Positions 15,859 to 23,930 of a DNA stretch of 51,740 bases are shown here, piece after piece. The notes beneath the pieces are model-generated. The model was not told the DNA's origin and searched no databases. It saw nothing but the letters and a program-made list of their open reading frames with translations. The translations under genes were made by a program, and so were the position numbers. The stretch comes from UBA5314 sp964635975 (GTDB taxonomy: Bacteria; Bacillota; Syntrophomonadia; Syntrophomonadales; Syntrophomonadaceae), in NCBI GenBank assembly GCA_964635975.1, contig CAZWPO010000020.1:1-51740 (forward strand), read 5' to 3'. Every line of letters begins with the position of its first letter. The first letter of the stretch is position 1.

Positions 15859-16806
15859 GTGAGGTTTTTTTTCCCTAATACGGCTCCTTTAATAAAATAT
15901 GGGATTGGTCAAGCGTTTAGAGATCGAGGGCATGAAGTTCTATTCTGCAATGTTTTGCTAGATAACGATTGGCAGTCAAAGCTGCTCAACTTCAAGCCGG
16001 ACTATGTGTTCACTGATGGGGGATGGGGAATAACCACACATCTATTTCCCCTGCTTCATAATCTGGGTATCCCCCATATCTACTGGGCCATAGAAGACCC
16101 GCCGTTTTTTGAACAGCTGTCTTTACCAATAGCCCGAAGATCCCACTATGTGTTTACGACCAGTATCGAAACTATAGGGGCTTACGCACAAATGGGCATT
16201 CAAGCTCATCTGCTGCCGTTTGGATTTCACCCGGGCTATTACTTTAAAGGACGTCCCAATCGGCCCAGATATCCCTATGATATTGTGTTTATTGGCAACA
16301 ATTATGATTTTTCCAGAGAACGAATTGAAGCTGCCCAAAATGTTTTACAGCCCTTGATGGAGGGGGGGTACAATATCAAGATATTTGGGAATGAGTGGTG
16401 GCTGGACAAAAGCAGGCCTTTTTCTATAGACCCGCAGTTTTACGGGGGATATATGCCAAGCGAAGAGCTGAATGATGTATGTGCTACGGTGCCCATAATA
16501 ATTGGCCTGCACTCGGTGATGAATTCCAGGACTATGTTGAGTATGCGAACTTTTGAGGTCCTGGGATGTGGCGGCTTTCACTTGACTTCATGGACGCCTG
16601 CGGTTCAAAATTATTTTTCAAACCATACGCACCTGGTTTGGAGTCGATCTCGAAAAGACACTATCGAACTGGTGAATTATTACCTAAGACATCCAGAAAA
16701 AAGGGAAGACATTGCCCTGCGTGGAAGGCGGGAGGTTCACGCCAGGCACACCTACTACCAGCGGGTTGAAAGCATTCTCGGATATATTCAAAAAAAAGCT
16801 GGCTAA
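15859..16806 (+). CDS. CgeB-like glycosyltransferase (spore maturation type)
   Basis: Predicted GT-B glycosyltransferase related to B. subtilis CgeB/YkvP, proteins tied to spore outer-layer glycosylation. The C-terminal half has the Glyco_trans_1_2 signature: 'RTFEVLGCGGFHLTSW', then 'DTIELVNYYLRHPEKREDIA' and a final H-x-Y-x-x-R-V-E. The N-terminal half is the acceptor domain, starting at 'FPNTAPLIKYGIGQAF'. The start is uncertain: GTG 15859 has GGTGGG eight bases upstream, while ATG codons at 15832 and 15853 are in the same frame. A perfect terminator follows at 16852. Substrate and acceptor are unknown. Confidence 0.75.
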   Translation: MRFFFPNTAPLIKYGIGQAFRDRGHEVLFCNVLLDNDWQSKLLNFKPDYVFTDGGWGITTHLFPLLHNLGIPHIYWAIEDPPFFEQLSLPIARRSHYVFTTSIETIGAYAQMGIQAHLLPFGFHPGYYFKGRPNRPRYPYDIVFIGNNYDFSRERIEAAQNVLQPLMEGGYNIKIFGNEWWLDKSRPFSIDPQFYGGYMPSEELNDVCATVPIIIGLHSVMNSRTMLSMRTFEVLGCGGFHLTSWTPAVQNYFSNHTHLVWSRSRKDTIELVNYYLRHPEKREDIALRGRREVHARHTYYQRVESILGYIQKKAG

Positions 16807-16851
16807 GTAAGGGAATACTGAGAGACGGGATTATTAGCGGTCTCAAACAGA

Positions 16852-16890
16852 GAGGGAGTTGGCGGTTACTGCCAACTCCCTCGTTTTATC
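16852..16890. terminator. intrinsic terminator after the cgeB-like gene
   Basis: Perfect 12-bp stem GAGGGAGTTGGC / GCCAACTCCCTC with a 7-nt loop, followed by GTTTTAT on the plus strand. It lies between convergent genes and may serve both directions, though no T-run follows on the minus side. Confidence 0.85.
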
Positions 16891-16905
16891 AAAGCAAGCG
16901 GATAT

Positions 16906-17277
16906 TTACATGAGGCTGTCAATGGTGGCAATAGCTCCTATGCCCACAACCAGGCCAACAATAATCGAGATGGCGATTAATACCAGATATAAAATGAACA
17001 AGATTCCCTGGAAAAGAAAAAATGACTTGAGGTCGGCAAAGAGCGAGTTCAAACTGGCAGAGGTATCTACCCCCGCTGCCTGAACCAGCATCAAGTTTAC
17101 TTTGTTTTTAGCATTCAGCAGTTTTACCCCCATCATCACCATCAGGATCCCAGGTATAGCCCCAATTATGAAAGCAAAAAGTCCGCCAATAGCACCTAGA
17201 ACGCCAAGGATGATAAACATAACACCGCAAAACCCGCTCCAACTGGCTAATTTGGATAATGTCTCACGATCGATCAA
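16906..17277 (-). CDS. DUF5362-type integral membrane protein
   Basis: A 123-residue membrane protein of unknown function, resembling DUF5362 family members found singly in many Firmicutes. Three hydrophobic segments are seen, at about 15-35, 37-55 (glycine-rich, 'GAIPGILMVMMGVKLL') and 88-115. A short cytosolic loop (about 57-80) joins the second and third. GGAGGT lies just before the start on the minus strand. It is the only minus-strand gene in the first half of the island and its partner genes are not evident. Confidence 0.65.
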   Translation of the reverse strand: MIDRETLSKLASWSGFCGVMFIILGVLGAIGGLFAFIIGAIPGILMVMMGVKLLNAKNKVNLMLVQAAGVDTSASLNSLFADLKSFFLFQGILFILYLVLIAISIIVGLVVGIGAIATIDSLM

Positions 17278-17486
17278 AAATGTACCTCCTCTACATAGAT
17301 ATTCTTATTTCATTTGTATTCGACATACTCTTGATTTGACCCTGCAGCTTGGTGACATTTCTGCTTCAAAGGAAAGCAGAGTGAATAGAAACAGACCTCA
17401 TTAATGCACCTAAAGAAGCTAATTCTCATATGCTGTAGCAGTCAAACCTGAATTATGGAGTTGGCTGATGGGGAGGTGGTATTTAA

Positions 17487-17765
17487 ATGGTTCAGCCAAA
17501 TAAGCAGGAGGGATTATTCGGGGACGCAAAAACCCGCATAGTGATATCAAAATCTTTTGATGCGAAAAAGGATAAAGAGCCCTACAGTATCGCTACGGCT
17601 CGAAAAAGCAGCATCGAAGCCCGGGGCGTATGTGCTAAATGCGGGCTCAGGGTTGGGAGAGATGATCTGGAAGCCTGCCCTCACTGCGGCAGTTTCATCT
17701 GTAAGGACTGTAAACGACTGGCCAAGAGAAGGGCAAGACAACAGGCATCAAACCCAAAGGGTTAG
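17487..17765 (+). CDS. small zinc-ribbon protein
   Basis: A 92-residue protein of unknown function. Its N-terminal half is charged and probably unstructured. Residues 49-72 hold a compact double zinc knuckle, C-A-K-C ... C-P-H-C-G ... C-K-D-C, followed by a strongly basic tail (K-R-L-A-K-R-R-A-R) that could contact nucleic acid. GGGAGGTGG lies upstream of the ATG. It precedes the glycosyltransferase pair by 126 bases. An adaptor or nucleic-acid-binding role is possible but nothing specific supports it. Confidence 0.65.
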   Translation: MVQPNKQEGLFGDAKTRIVISKSFDAKKDKEPYSIATARKSSIEARGVCAKCGLRVGRDDLEACPHCGSFICKDCKRLAKRRARQQASNPKG

Positions 17766-17891
17766 GAAGATCAAAGGCCGTGCCGCAAACCGGATAGCCG
17801 ATAATGTCTAGTAAGTTGCTTAGATATTGCGATATCCGGCATTAACAGATAGCAAACAACAATAAGATTATCTTGGTCAGGGGGATCGTTA

Positions 17892-19448
17892 ATGTCAAAC
17901 GTTGGTTGTATACTATACCCACCTACACTGGACTATAATTACCTGGTTCAGCGTCCGCAACAACTTATGAAGCATTTCTCCGAACTGGAAATTCCTTGTT
18001 TCTTCTTGAACCTTGCCAGTCCGCATGGAGATACGCCAAATGGAATCGAAAAACCAAATCCGTACTTATATCTATTCAATAATGTTGATCCGCGTCCCTA
18101 TATTGGGGATTTAAGGCCGGTCGTCTATTTCAGCGCCGCCTGGCACATCGATATTGTGCAGCAGTATAATCCATCGCTATTGGTGTTCGATAGTGTTGAT
18201 GAACCAAGTGATGAGTTCGAGTCATGGAAACCGTATTACTTGAGAGCAATCAGTATGGCTGATATCGTTCTGAACACATCCGATAGGCTCTATGAGGCAG
18301 CCAGGAGCATCAATCCCCACAGCTACCTGGTACCTAACGGCTGTGATTATGAGTACTTTTCGCAAGCGGCGACCGGTTCTTTGCCGGTTCCGGCGGATAT
18401 CGCCCAAATCCCAGGGCCTATAATCGGCTATATCGGGGTGGTAGCTACCTGGGTGGATTTGCAGTTAATCGACCGCCTGGCGGTGGAGTACCCTAACTGC
18501 AGCATAGTTATCGTCGGGCCCCTATACAATGTGAGCAATGTCCCGCAACGCTCCAACATTCATTGGCTGGGATTTAAAGCTTATGAAGAGTTGGCTGCCT
18601 ATGCCCAGAAGTTCGATGTCGGTATCATACCCTTTATCCAAAGTGATATGACCGAATCTGTGAATCCCATTAAGATGTGGGAATACATGGCGGCTGGAAT
18701 TCCGGTTGTCACAACTGCTATACCCGAAGCCAGCAAGTACCAGGACCTGGTTTTTGCTTCTAATAACCATGATGAGTTTGTTTTTAACATAGACCGGGCA
18801 TTAAGAAGTGAAACACCGGAATTGCGTTATCGAAGGATGGCACTGGCTGGCGAAAATACCTGGGGCCATCGTGCCCGTACTATCATTAACCTTATCGAAC
18901 AGCGTCTTAATGAAAAGGGTCTGTCTGAGCTTGCTGGAGCGCATGCCCTGCCGGATGCTTTAGACTCTATTAGACCGGATGGATTTGCACCCCCGCACGA
19001 GCATGACTGGAATTTTAACGGCGCACACCACCCGGATCATGCCCGTGATCTGATTGATGGGCGCATTGACAGCCTGCCCCCGGTCTGGGGATTTCCAGAT
19101 GGAGCACCGCCCGCTCCTGATCCACAGGCAGATGCTATCTCCACCCGCAACTTGATTGACGGGCGCATTGATAGCATAACGCCAACCTGGCTACCATTCG
19201 TGTTGATATCAGATGGCAAGCAACAGGTTAAGATATCCAGATATAAATCGGTAAGGATTCACAAGGGTATGTTTCAATATACCAAGGCCGTACGGATAGG
19301 CGGAGGCAAAGGTAAAAAGAAAAAACACTCGGTAAACCGGAATAGGCGGCCCCGAAAGAGCCAGAACCGCATATTGTCAACCAGCCGCTGCATTTGTTTT
19401 GGACCCGGCAGCCTGAGAATTCCAGCCGGAAGAGTGCTCTCGAGGTAG
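17892..19448 (+). CDS. GT4-type glycosyltransferase with repeat-bearing C-terminal tail
   Basis: Predicted GT-B glycosyltransferase similar to TuaH-like enzymes: N-terminal 'NYLVQRPQQLMKHFSE', donor-binding half with 'IIGYIGVVATWVDLQLI', 'VGIIPF', and the E-x-x-x-x-G-x-P-V-V motif (EYMAAGIPVV). The catalytic part ends near residue 350. The remaining 165 residues are unusual: two copies of (D/N)-L-I-D-G-R-I-D-S-x-x-P-x-W at about 384-402 and 418-436, 34 residues apart, joined by a proline-rich linker, then a lysine/arginine-rich tail. The tail could anchor the enzyme to a surface layer. A GT2 gene follows after 3 bases, so they are coupled. Confidence 0.78.
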   Translation: MSNVGCILYPPTLDYNYLVQRPQQLMKHFSELEIPCFFLNLASPHGDTPNGIEKPNPYLYLFNNVDPRPYIGDLRPVVYFSAAWHIDIVQQYNPSLLVFDSVDEPSDEFESWKPYYLRAISMADIVLNTSDRLYEAARSINPHSYLVPNGCDYEYFSQAATGSLPVPADIAQIPGPIIGYIGVVATWVDLQLIDRLAVEYPNCSIVIVGPLYNVSNVPQRSNIHWLGFKAYEELAAYAQKFDVGIIPFIQSDMTESVNPIKMWEYMAAGIPVVTTAIPEASKYQDLVFASNNHDEFVFNIDRALRSETPELRYRRMALAGENTWGHRARTIINLIEQRLNEKGLSELAGAHALPDALDSIRPDGFAPPHEHDWNFNGAHHPDHARDLIDGRIDSLPPVWGFPDGAPPAPDPQADAISTRNLIDGRIDSITPTWLPFVLISDGKQQVKISRYKSVRIHKGMFQYTKAVRIGGGKGKKKKHSVNRNRRPRKSQNRILSTSRCICFGPGSLRIPAGRVLSR

Positions 19449-19451
19449 ATT

Positions 19452-20171
19452 ATGTCGGGGAAGGTTATGATCGGCTGTCCGGTTAGGAACAGGGCCTGGG
19501 CAATGCCAGAGTATCTGGGGCACATCATGAATCTGGATTATGCCCTTACGGATCTGGAGTTTTGTTTCATAATTAATGACTGCGTTGATAATACCGGCGT
19601 AATACTAAGAGATTTTGCGATACAGAATGCTGGCCGGGTGCGCTTGGTAGAGAGAAATCACAAGCAACCGGGGCACCATTTGCGCGGTCGATACAGCCTT
19701 TCCCGCCTCGCTGATCTACGCAATCTATTGCTGCGAGAGTTTTTGGCTTCCTCGTGCAGCCACTTGTTTTCTGTTGACAGTGACATACTGGTTCCGCCGC
19801 ATTCCCTTAAAGTTTTACTACAGGACCGTTGTGATATTGTATCTGCATTGGTGTGCAATGGTCACGAAATAGGAGATAATGGGCTGTTTAATATTCTAGG
19901 CATGGATTCCTATACCGGTGCTTACCTGCATATTCGGGATTTCCCAAAGAATCAGCTTTTCCCGGTAGAATGCACTGGTGCAGCCTACCTTATCGATAGG
20001 GGGGTGATTGAGGATGCCGGCGTGCGGTACAGCGCCTTTAGGGGCTCAGAAGATATCGGATTTTGTGAGGACGCGCGCCGCAAGGGGAGAGGGATATTTT
20101 GCGACAGTCGGGTTAAATGCGTCCACTTGATGAAGGAGGGTGAGTTCACTAAAAGGGAAATAAAGTATTAG
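19452..20171 (+). CDS. family 2-like glycosyltransferase
   Basis: Predicted GT-A glycosyltransferase of 239 residues. It begins with 'VMIGCPVRNRAWAMPEYL', the usual nucleotide-binding strand, and has a metal-binding D109-S-D111 motif in 'SVDSDILVPP'. Near the C-terminus 'RGSEDIGFCEDARRKG' resembles the acceptor-side E-D-x-D-x-x-x-R region of GT2 enzymes. No membrane segment is evident. It begins three bases after the preceding glycosyltransferase with its ribosome site inside that gene's end, implying co-translation. A shared role in glycosylating a spore or cell-surface component is inference. Confidence 0.78.
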   Translation: MSGKVMIGCPVRNRAWAMPEYLGHIMNLDYALTDLEFCFIINDCVDNTGVILRDFAIQNAGRVRLVERNHKQPGHHLRGRYSLSRLADLRNLLLREFLASSCSHLFSVDSDILVPPHSLKVLLQDRCDIVSALVCNGHEIGDNGLFNILGMDSYTGAYLHIRDFPKNQLFPVECTGAAYLIDRGVIEDAGVRYSAFRGSEDIGFCEDARRKGRGIFCDSRVKCVHLMKEGEFTKREIKY

Positions 20172-20277
20172 GAAATAAGAACATTAAGTATCCAGTTCTC
20201 ATAGTATAAGCTAGAAATTCGCTTCGATTATTTGATTGGGCGAAGTATAAAAGAAAGAAAACAGGAGGGAAAGTAAA

Positions 20278-20844
20278 GTGTCTAATGAGCTTAAGTGTGA
20301 ATTCCCAGAAGGTTGCATGTTGGATATTTTCGCCAATGTAATCAAAGCAAAGTATCAAGCCAGACAGGTAAAAGTCCTCGACGCGTTGTTCTGTGTTCCT
20401 GATGAGCAGGTAGGTGGAAAAATCTCAGCTGTAGACGACATTAAGGTCAAAGTTTTGGCGACCGACGAGAATCTTAATTTCAACAGGGTAAAGATATTCA
20501 TTGACTTTGAAGTAATACTTTTTGTGGTTGTCGATTGCGAGTACCAAATAATCACCATTACTGACCGCTATACCCAAACAATCGAACTGGATGAGTTTGA
20601 TCCGCCTCTAACCGCAGCCGAGTTTACCAGCGAGGTTGACCGGTCGGAGATTATTCTCTGCAACTGGAGCTTTGACTTCCAGATTAAAGGTAATTGTGAA
20701 GACAGGTCGAATCCGGCACAGCTCACTACCCCGGTGGTGGGGACTGCAATAGAATTAAAGGCCTTTGTAGATATCGTCGACAAATTAGGTAAATTTCATG
20801 ACATTGTGGTGTACGGCGAACTTGATCCAGATTCAATTTGTTAA
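20278..20844 (+). CDS. hypothetical beta-rich protein
   Basis: I do not recognise this 188-residue protein. It is acidic, with alternating hydrophobic strands ('VKIFIDFEVILFVVVDCEYQ') and six cysteines, and no signal peptide. The pattern of repeated beta strands weakly recalls SPOCS/DUF3794 spore-coat domains, as does the protein starting at 14987, but no decisive motif is visible. It starts with GTG behind an AGGAGGGAAAG site and ends in front of a clear terminator. The setting after two glycosyltransferases makes it a candidate glycosylation substrate or coat component; this is a guess. Confidence 0.6.
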   Translation: MSNELKCEFPEGCMLDIFANVIKAKYQARQVKVLDALFCVPDEQVGGKISAVDDIKVKVLATDENLNFNRVKIFIDFEVILFVVVDCEYQIITITDRYTQTIELDEFDPPLTAAEFTSEVDRSEIILCNWSFDFQIKGNCEDRSNPAQLTTPVVGTAIELKAFVDIVDKLGKFHDIVVYGELDPDSIC

Positions 20845-20855
20845 TAATATTTACA

Positions 20856-20885
20856 GCCCGGCATTGATGCTGGGCATTTATTTTT
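20856..20885 (+). terminator. intrinsic terminator
   Basis: Stem GCCCGGCA / TGCTGGGC with TTGA loop (one G-T pair), followed by ATTTATTTTT; it ends the transcript of the gene at 20278-20844. Confidence 0.85.
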
Positions 20886-21072
20886 CTGGTAGTGCCGGAT
20901 CGATTCAAAACAATAATCCGTGATCTTAGCTTATCTGAGATGTCCGAGCAGAAAGTCCTTGCAGTGCGCGATATTCTATCAGGTTCTATTAAAGAACGAA
21001 CGCGGCAGAGTTAGGCAGCAAGGCAAGCAGAATCCGTGTGCATTCAAGAAGGGGGGGCTAAAGATAATCAGA

Positions 21073-21276
21073 GTGGAGCGCAGTCAAAAGAACCAGATGA
21101 GGGCGCAGTTGGAGGAGATAGTTGAGACATACAGGAGTATTCAAGAGCGCGTAGAGGCTTTTAAGCGTGATACTCAGCACGTCGAGTACAAAAAACTCTG
21201 GCTGGATCTACTCTATAAAAACGATCAACAAATCCAGAGCTTATCACGATTTATGGTAACAAAATGCAATCGTTGA
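21073..21276 (+). CDS. small helical protein, hypothetical
   Basis: An open frame whose last about 60 residues form a plausible amphipathic helical protein ('LEEIVETYRSIQERVEAFKR' then 'YKKLWLDLLYKNDQQIQSL'). The frame extends back to 20920, but that part is arginine/cysteine-rich with no convincing start. GTG 21073 gives 67 residues; its nearest purine-rich site (GGGGGGG) is about 16 bases away, longer than ideal. Function unknown. It may be a real small gene or a fragment. Confidence 0.4.
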   Translation: MERSQKNQMRAQLEEIVETYRSIQERVEAFKRDTQHVEYKKLWLDLLYKNDQQIQSLSRFMVTKCNR

Positions 21277-21353
21277 ATTTAGTTTGATTTAGGGGTAGGG
21301 ACCCTGAAAGACTGAAAGATAAGCGGGGGACTTAAGTTGGGGGGGCCTTGAAT

Positions 21354-22220
21354 ATGAAGAAATTGGGGGTAGCCCTGGGTGGTGGAGGCATGCGCGGTGC
21401 TGCCCATATAGGTGTCTTACAGGTCTTGCAGGAGAATCGGGTAAATATAGATAGTATTTCCGGTACCAGCGCAGGCAGCATCTTTGCAGCCCTTTATGCC
21501 TGCGGGGTATCACCCTGGGACATGGAAAAGATTGCCCTGAGCATAAGTCCCGGCGATTATCTGGACTATAACTGGTGGGGATTTTTTTGCCAGTTGCTGG
21601 GGCGCCCGCTTATTAAGCAGACCAACCCATTTGAAGGTTTTATAAAGGGCGACCGCATGGAGAATCTGATGAAAGGGCTAACCGGGGGTAAATCACTGCG
21701 GGATTGTTCAATGCCCGTAGCAATTGTATCCTGCGATATTAATAGTGGCCGCAAAGTGGTATTTAGCAACCATAGGCCATCTGTAAATAATGAGGACGAT
21801 CTGGTTCTAGTTGAAGATGCATACCTCTATGAGGCGGTTCGGGCGAGCTGCTCCATACCGGCGGTATTCATCCCGTTTTATTTTAGGGATATGCAGCTGG
21901 TAGACGGTGGAGTATCAGAGATGGTGCCGGTTATTGAACAGCGAGCTATTGGGGTTGATTACATTATGGCAGTAAATTTGGGCTCTAGCGAATACGATAC
22001 CAGTGTTAAGGGAATAGTTCCGGTCGTAACCCGCAGTCTGGAAATCCTGGAGTATGGAACCAGCATTTTAGCTGAAAATCTTTTCGCTCAAATGGTCATA
22101 TTTCCAAAGACCAAAGAAGTAGCGTTGGATGATGTAAGCCAGGTGGAAGTGCTTATCAGAAGCGGTCGACGTGCCATGAAGGCACAAATCGACCAGCTAT
22201 TAAGAGAACTGGCAGGTTAG
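21354..22220 (+). CDS. patatin-like phospholipase
   Basis: Predicted serine lipid acyl hydrolase of the RssA/patatin family. The oxyanion loop G-G-G-G-M-R-G-A is at residues 10-17, the nucleophile elbow G-T-S-A-G-S follows near residue 40, and the catalytic aspartate sits in V-D-G-G-V-S near 185. The 288-residue length is normal for the bacterial form. No signal peptide, so cytosolic. ATG 21354 is preferred because a GGGGGG run ends eight bases upstream; TTG 21348 would add two residues. A link to spore membrane lipids is possible given the location but not shown. Confidence 0.88.
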   Translation: MKKLGVALGGGGMRGAAHIGVLQVLQENRVNIDSISGTSAGSIFAALYACGVSPWDMEKIALSISPGDYLDYNWWGFFCQLLGRPLIKQTNPFEGFIKGDRMENLMKGLTGGKSLRDCSMPVAIVSCDINSGRKVVFSNHRPSVNNEDDLVLVEDAYLYEAVRASCSIPAVFIPFYFRDMQLVDGGVSEMVPVIEQRAIGVDYIMAVNLGSSEYDTSVKGIVPVVTRSLEILEYGTSILAENLFAQMVIFPKTKEVALDDVSQVEVLIRSGRRAMKAQIDQLLRELAG

Positions 22221-22308
22221 GGGAACAGAGCGCGCCCGACCTTCATATAATATCCACAAATCCATTTTTAGAAGGCCAATGCTGCTACGACAGGAGAGGA
22301 GGAACAAG

Positions 22309-22470
22309 ATGGCCACCGATAAGTTCGAACACGCTACTTTTTATCTGACGAAGCACCAGGTTGACAGTATTCGCGAGCTAGCAAAAAAGAACCAGATTTC
22401 TAGAAGCGCTCTGATTAGAATGATTATTAGGGAGTACCTGGCTAAACAGCTTGAGGAAAAGCAAGCATGA
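22309..22470 (+). CDS. ribbon-helix-helix (CopG/MetJ-type) protein
   Basis: A 53-residue DNA-binding protein. The ribbon strand ('HATFYLTKHQVDSI') is followed by two helices with the family turn 'NQISRSALIRMIIREYL', a standard RHH fold. ATG 22309 is chosen because GAGGAGG lies six bases upstream; an open frame from 22279 is longer but has no such site. No toxin gene follows, so it is more likely a lone regulator than an antitoxin. A terminator hairpin follows at 22495. Confidence 0.8.
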   Translation: MATDKFEHATFYLTKHQVDSIRELAKKNQISRSALIRMIIREYLAKQLEEKQA

Positions 22471-22494
22471 AAAATAATCATAAAGCTAAAACAG

Positions 22495-22533
22495 GGGATG
22501 AAAACCGTGATGATAGGAATTCATCCCTTTGTT
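22495..22533 (+). terminator. terminator of the RHH gene
   Basis: 8-bp stem GGGATGAA / TTCATCCC with a 17-nt loop, followed by TTTGTT. Between here and the element copy at 22725 I see no gene. Confidence 0.6.
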
Positions 22534-22724
22534 GATGCAGGCATCTTTTATCATTGGGAAGTAAAGGGCAAAATCATATACAATTCATGGACGAGCCAGA
22601 AGGCTCGGATTTCTTCCCGAAGGTTTTTGATTTGTGTATGGAATGACTTAAATCGAAGCAAGTCGGGGATCAGATAACAGTCTTCGAAACGATAAGACAT
22701 GCATTGCATCTCAAACACAAGAAA

Positions 22725-22747
22725 GGGAGGACCCCGTGGTCCTCCCT
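22725..22747. terminator. terminator hairpin, left copy (target duplication 2)
   Basis: A 23-base hairpin (GGGAGGACC, then GGTCCTCCCT) identical to 22900-22922. On the minus strand it is followed by TTTCTTG, so it may still terminate the minus-strand DNRLRE gene. Confidence 0.82.
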
Positions 22748-22899
22748 CAGACCGTCAAAAAAGCTGTATATCTTTGTTGCTTCGGAAACCCCACTCAATC
22801 AACGTACTCAGGTACGCCTCAATCACGGGCTTTCCGAGCGCCTCGATCTACAACTTTTTTGCTCGCTCTGCCAGGGTGTCAACTTTTTTGACACCCTGA
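22748..22899 (+). mobile_element. MITE-like terminator-associated element, copy 2
   Basis: A 152-bp core starting CAGACCGTCAAAAAAG and ending with a hairpin of GGGTGTCAA...TTGACACCC. The ends are imperfect inverted repeats (13 of 16 positions). About 84% identical by eye to copy 3. Internal stems: GGAAA...TTTCC with a C-C mismatch inside, and CGTAC / GTACG. It is bracketed by perfect 23-bp direct repeats (24 if an adjoining A is counted). Deleting core and one repeat gives A-run + hairpin + T-run, a bidirectional terminator between convergent genes. Confidence 0.82.
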
Positions 22900-22922
22900 G
22901 GGAGGACCCCGTGGTCCTCCCT
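22900..22922 (+). terminator. terminator hairpin, right copy (target duplication 2)
   Basis: Identical to 22725-22747 and followed by TTTACC on the plus strand. Confidence 0.82.
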
Positions 22923-22944
22923 TTTACCTGTCTAGTGATAAACG

Positions 22945-23703
22945 TTATACATAATCGATAATGAGTCTGGGCCGCTGCAGAGGATGGCTGAGGCTGGAAG
23001 CCTTGACAAAGTGCAGTGAGCCATAGGGATGCTGCACAAATATGGTAGGTCTATCCTGATCGCGCTGGTCACGTTTATCAAAGTCTCTGCGTTTTTTGTG
23101 GTGGAAGCGTTTGCCGCAGCAATCGCTTAGAGCATGCGCTAGAACGCCGACCAGCTCGCGTTCATGTTCAAAGCGGCGGTCTTCTTCATCTTTCGGGATA
23201 TGATCAACTACATGGGGCGCCAGTACATTGTGTATGCCGATCAGGGAGTTCACGGCTTCATTTCCGGTTATTACAAAACCGTAGTTGTTGGCAGTTCCCG
23301 ACAACCAGGTTCTAACGGTGGCTGTAACATCCAGCGAGATTACTGAATTTATTTGAGAACTGGTGGTGAGCGGAAAAGTCCTGATCAAACTGTAGAGGGG
23401 CTGGGTATTCCAGGTAACATGGAACTGTTCCCATGCCTGCAAAGCCTGATTTAGAGCCGCATTAACCACTACACCGGAGGGTATTTCATTCCTGTTGATG
23501 TTGAACTCCAATGTTGCGGATGCTATGGCCCGGTTAGGACAAAAAGGCAGAGGGAAGCGGAGTAAGGTCCTGTAGTCATCATTGTGCTGCAGGTACTGTC
23601 CAAAATAAAGACTGGGAGGGGAACCAAAATTCTGGTTGGCATAAAATTGCGCAACGTAAGCGCTCTGGCTGGGAAAGAATTCTGTTTTTGCCACCAATAT
23701 CAT
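22945..23703 (-). CDS. DNRLRE-domain protein with charged insertion
   Basis: A 252-residue protein matching the DNRLRE domain type, a beta-sandwich found in exported and surface proteins. Visible features are 'TLLRFPLPFCPNRAIASATL', the W-x-x-x-H-V-T-W-N-T-Q-P motif, and 'TVRTWLSGTANNYGFVITG'. A late loop (about 190-222) is replaced by a histidine/lysine/aspartate-rich stretch before the final strand (PRLIIDYV). No classical signal peptide is seen, which fits a spore-coat rather than secreted location, but this is inference. AAAGGAGAT precedes the start. It is convergent with the RHH gene, with the mobile element between. Confidence 0.72.
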   Translation of the reverse strand: MILVAKTEFFPSQSAYVAQFYANQNFGSPPSLYFGQYLQHNDDYRTLLRFPLPFCPNRAIASATLEFNINRNEIPSGVVVNAALNQALQAWEQFHVTWNTQPLYSLIRTFPLTTSSQINSVISLDVTATVRTWLSGTANNYGFVITGNEAVNSLIGIHNVLAPHVVDHIPKDEEDRRFEHERELVGVLAHALSDCCGKRFHHKKRRDFDKRDQRDQDRPTIFVQHPYGSLHFVKASSLSHPLQRPRLIIDYV

Positions 23704-23874
23704 CTCCTTTCAAGATTTACATTATCTTATTAAAAAACCCTTATTATGGTGCGTGCTGCAGGTAAAAAATGTTTACTTGTACAGAAAAAACCTTCTTTTT
23801 TAAAAACCACCCCGCAGAATTGCAGTGCAATGAAAAACGGCTGTGCCAGTTGCGTGGTGCATGAGGAGGAGCGA

Positions 23875-23905
23875 TGTTTAAAGGGCAGTCGGGCTGGAAA
23901 TAATT
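23875..23905 (+). promoter_or_regulatory. candidate sigma-F promoter of spoIIR
   Basis: TGTTTA (23875-23880; consensus WGYATA, five of six) and GGAAATAATT (23896-23905; consensus GGNRANAHTR, nine of ten), spaced 15 bp, the usual sigma-F spacing. It lies 26 bases before the spoIIR ATG. spoIIR is a known sigma-F target in B. subtilis. Confidence 0.6.
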
Positions 23906-23930
23906 ACAGTACACATGAGGAGGGGATTTT

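Noticed and set aside
22699..22961. Two open frames across element copy 2, and similar frames across copy 3 (30537-30805)
   Set aside because: They simply read through the repeat in different frames, without ribosome sites or family matches.
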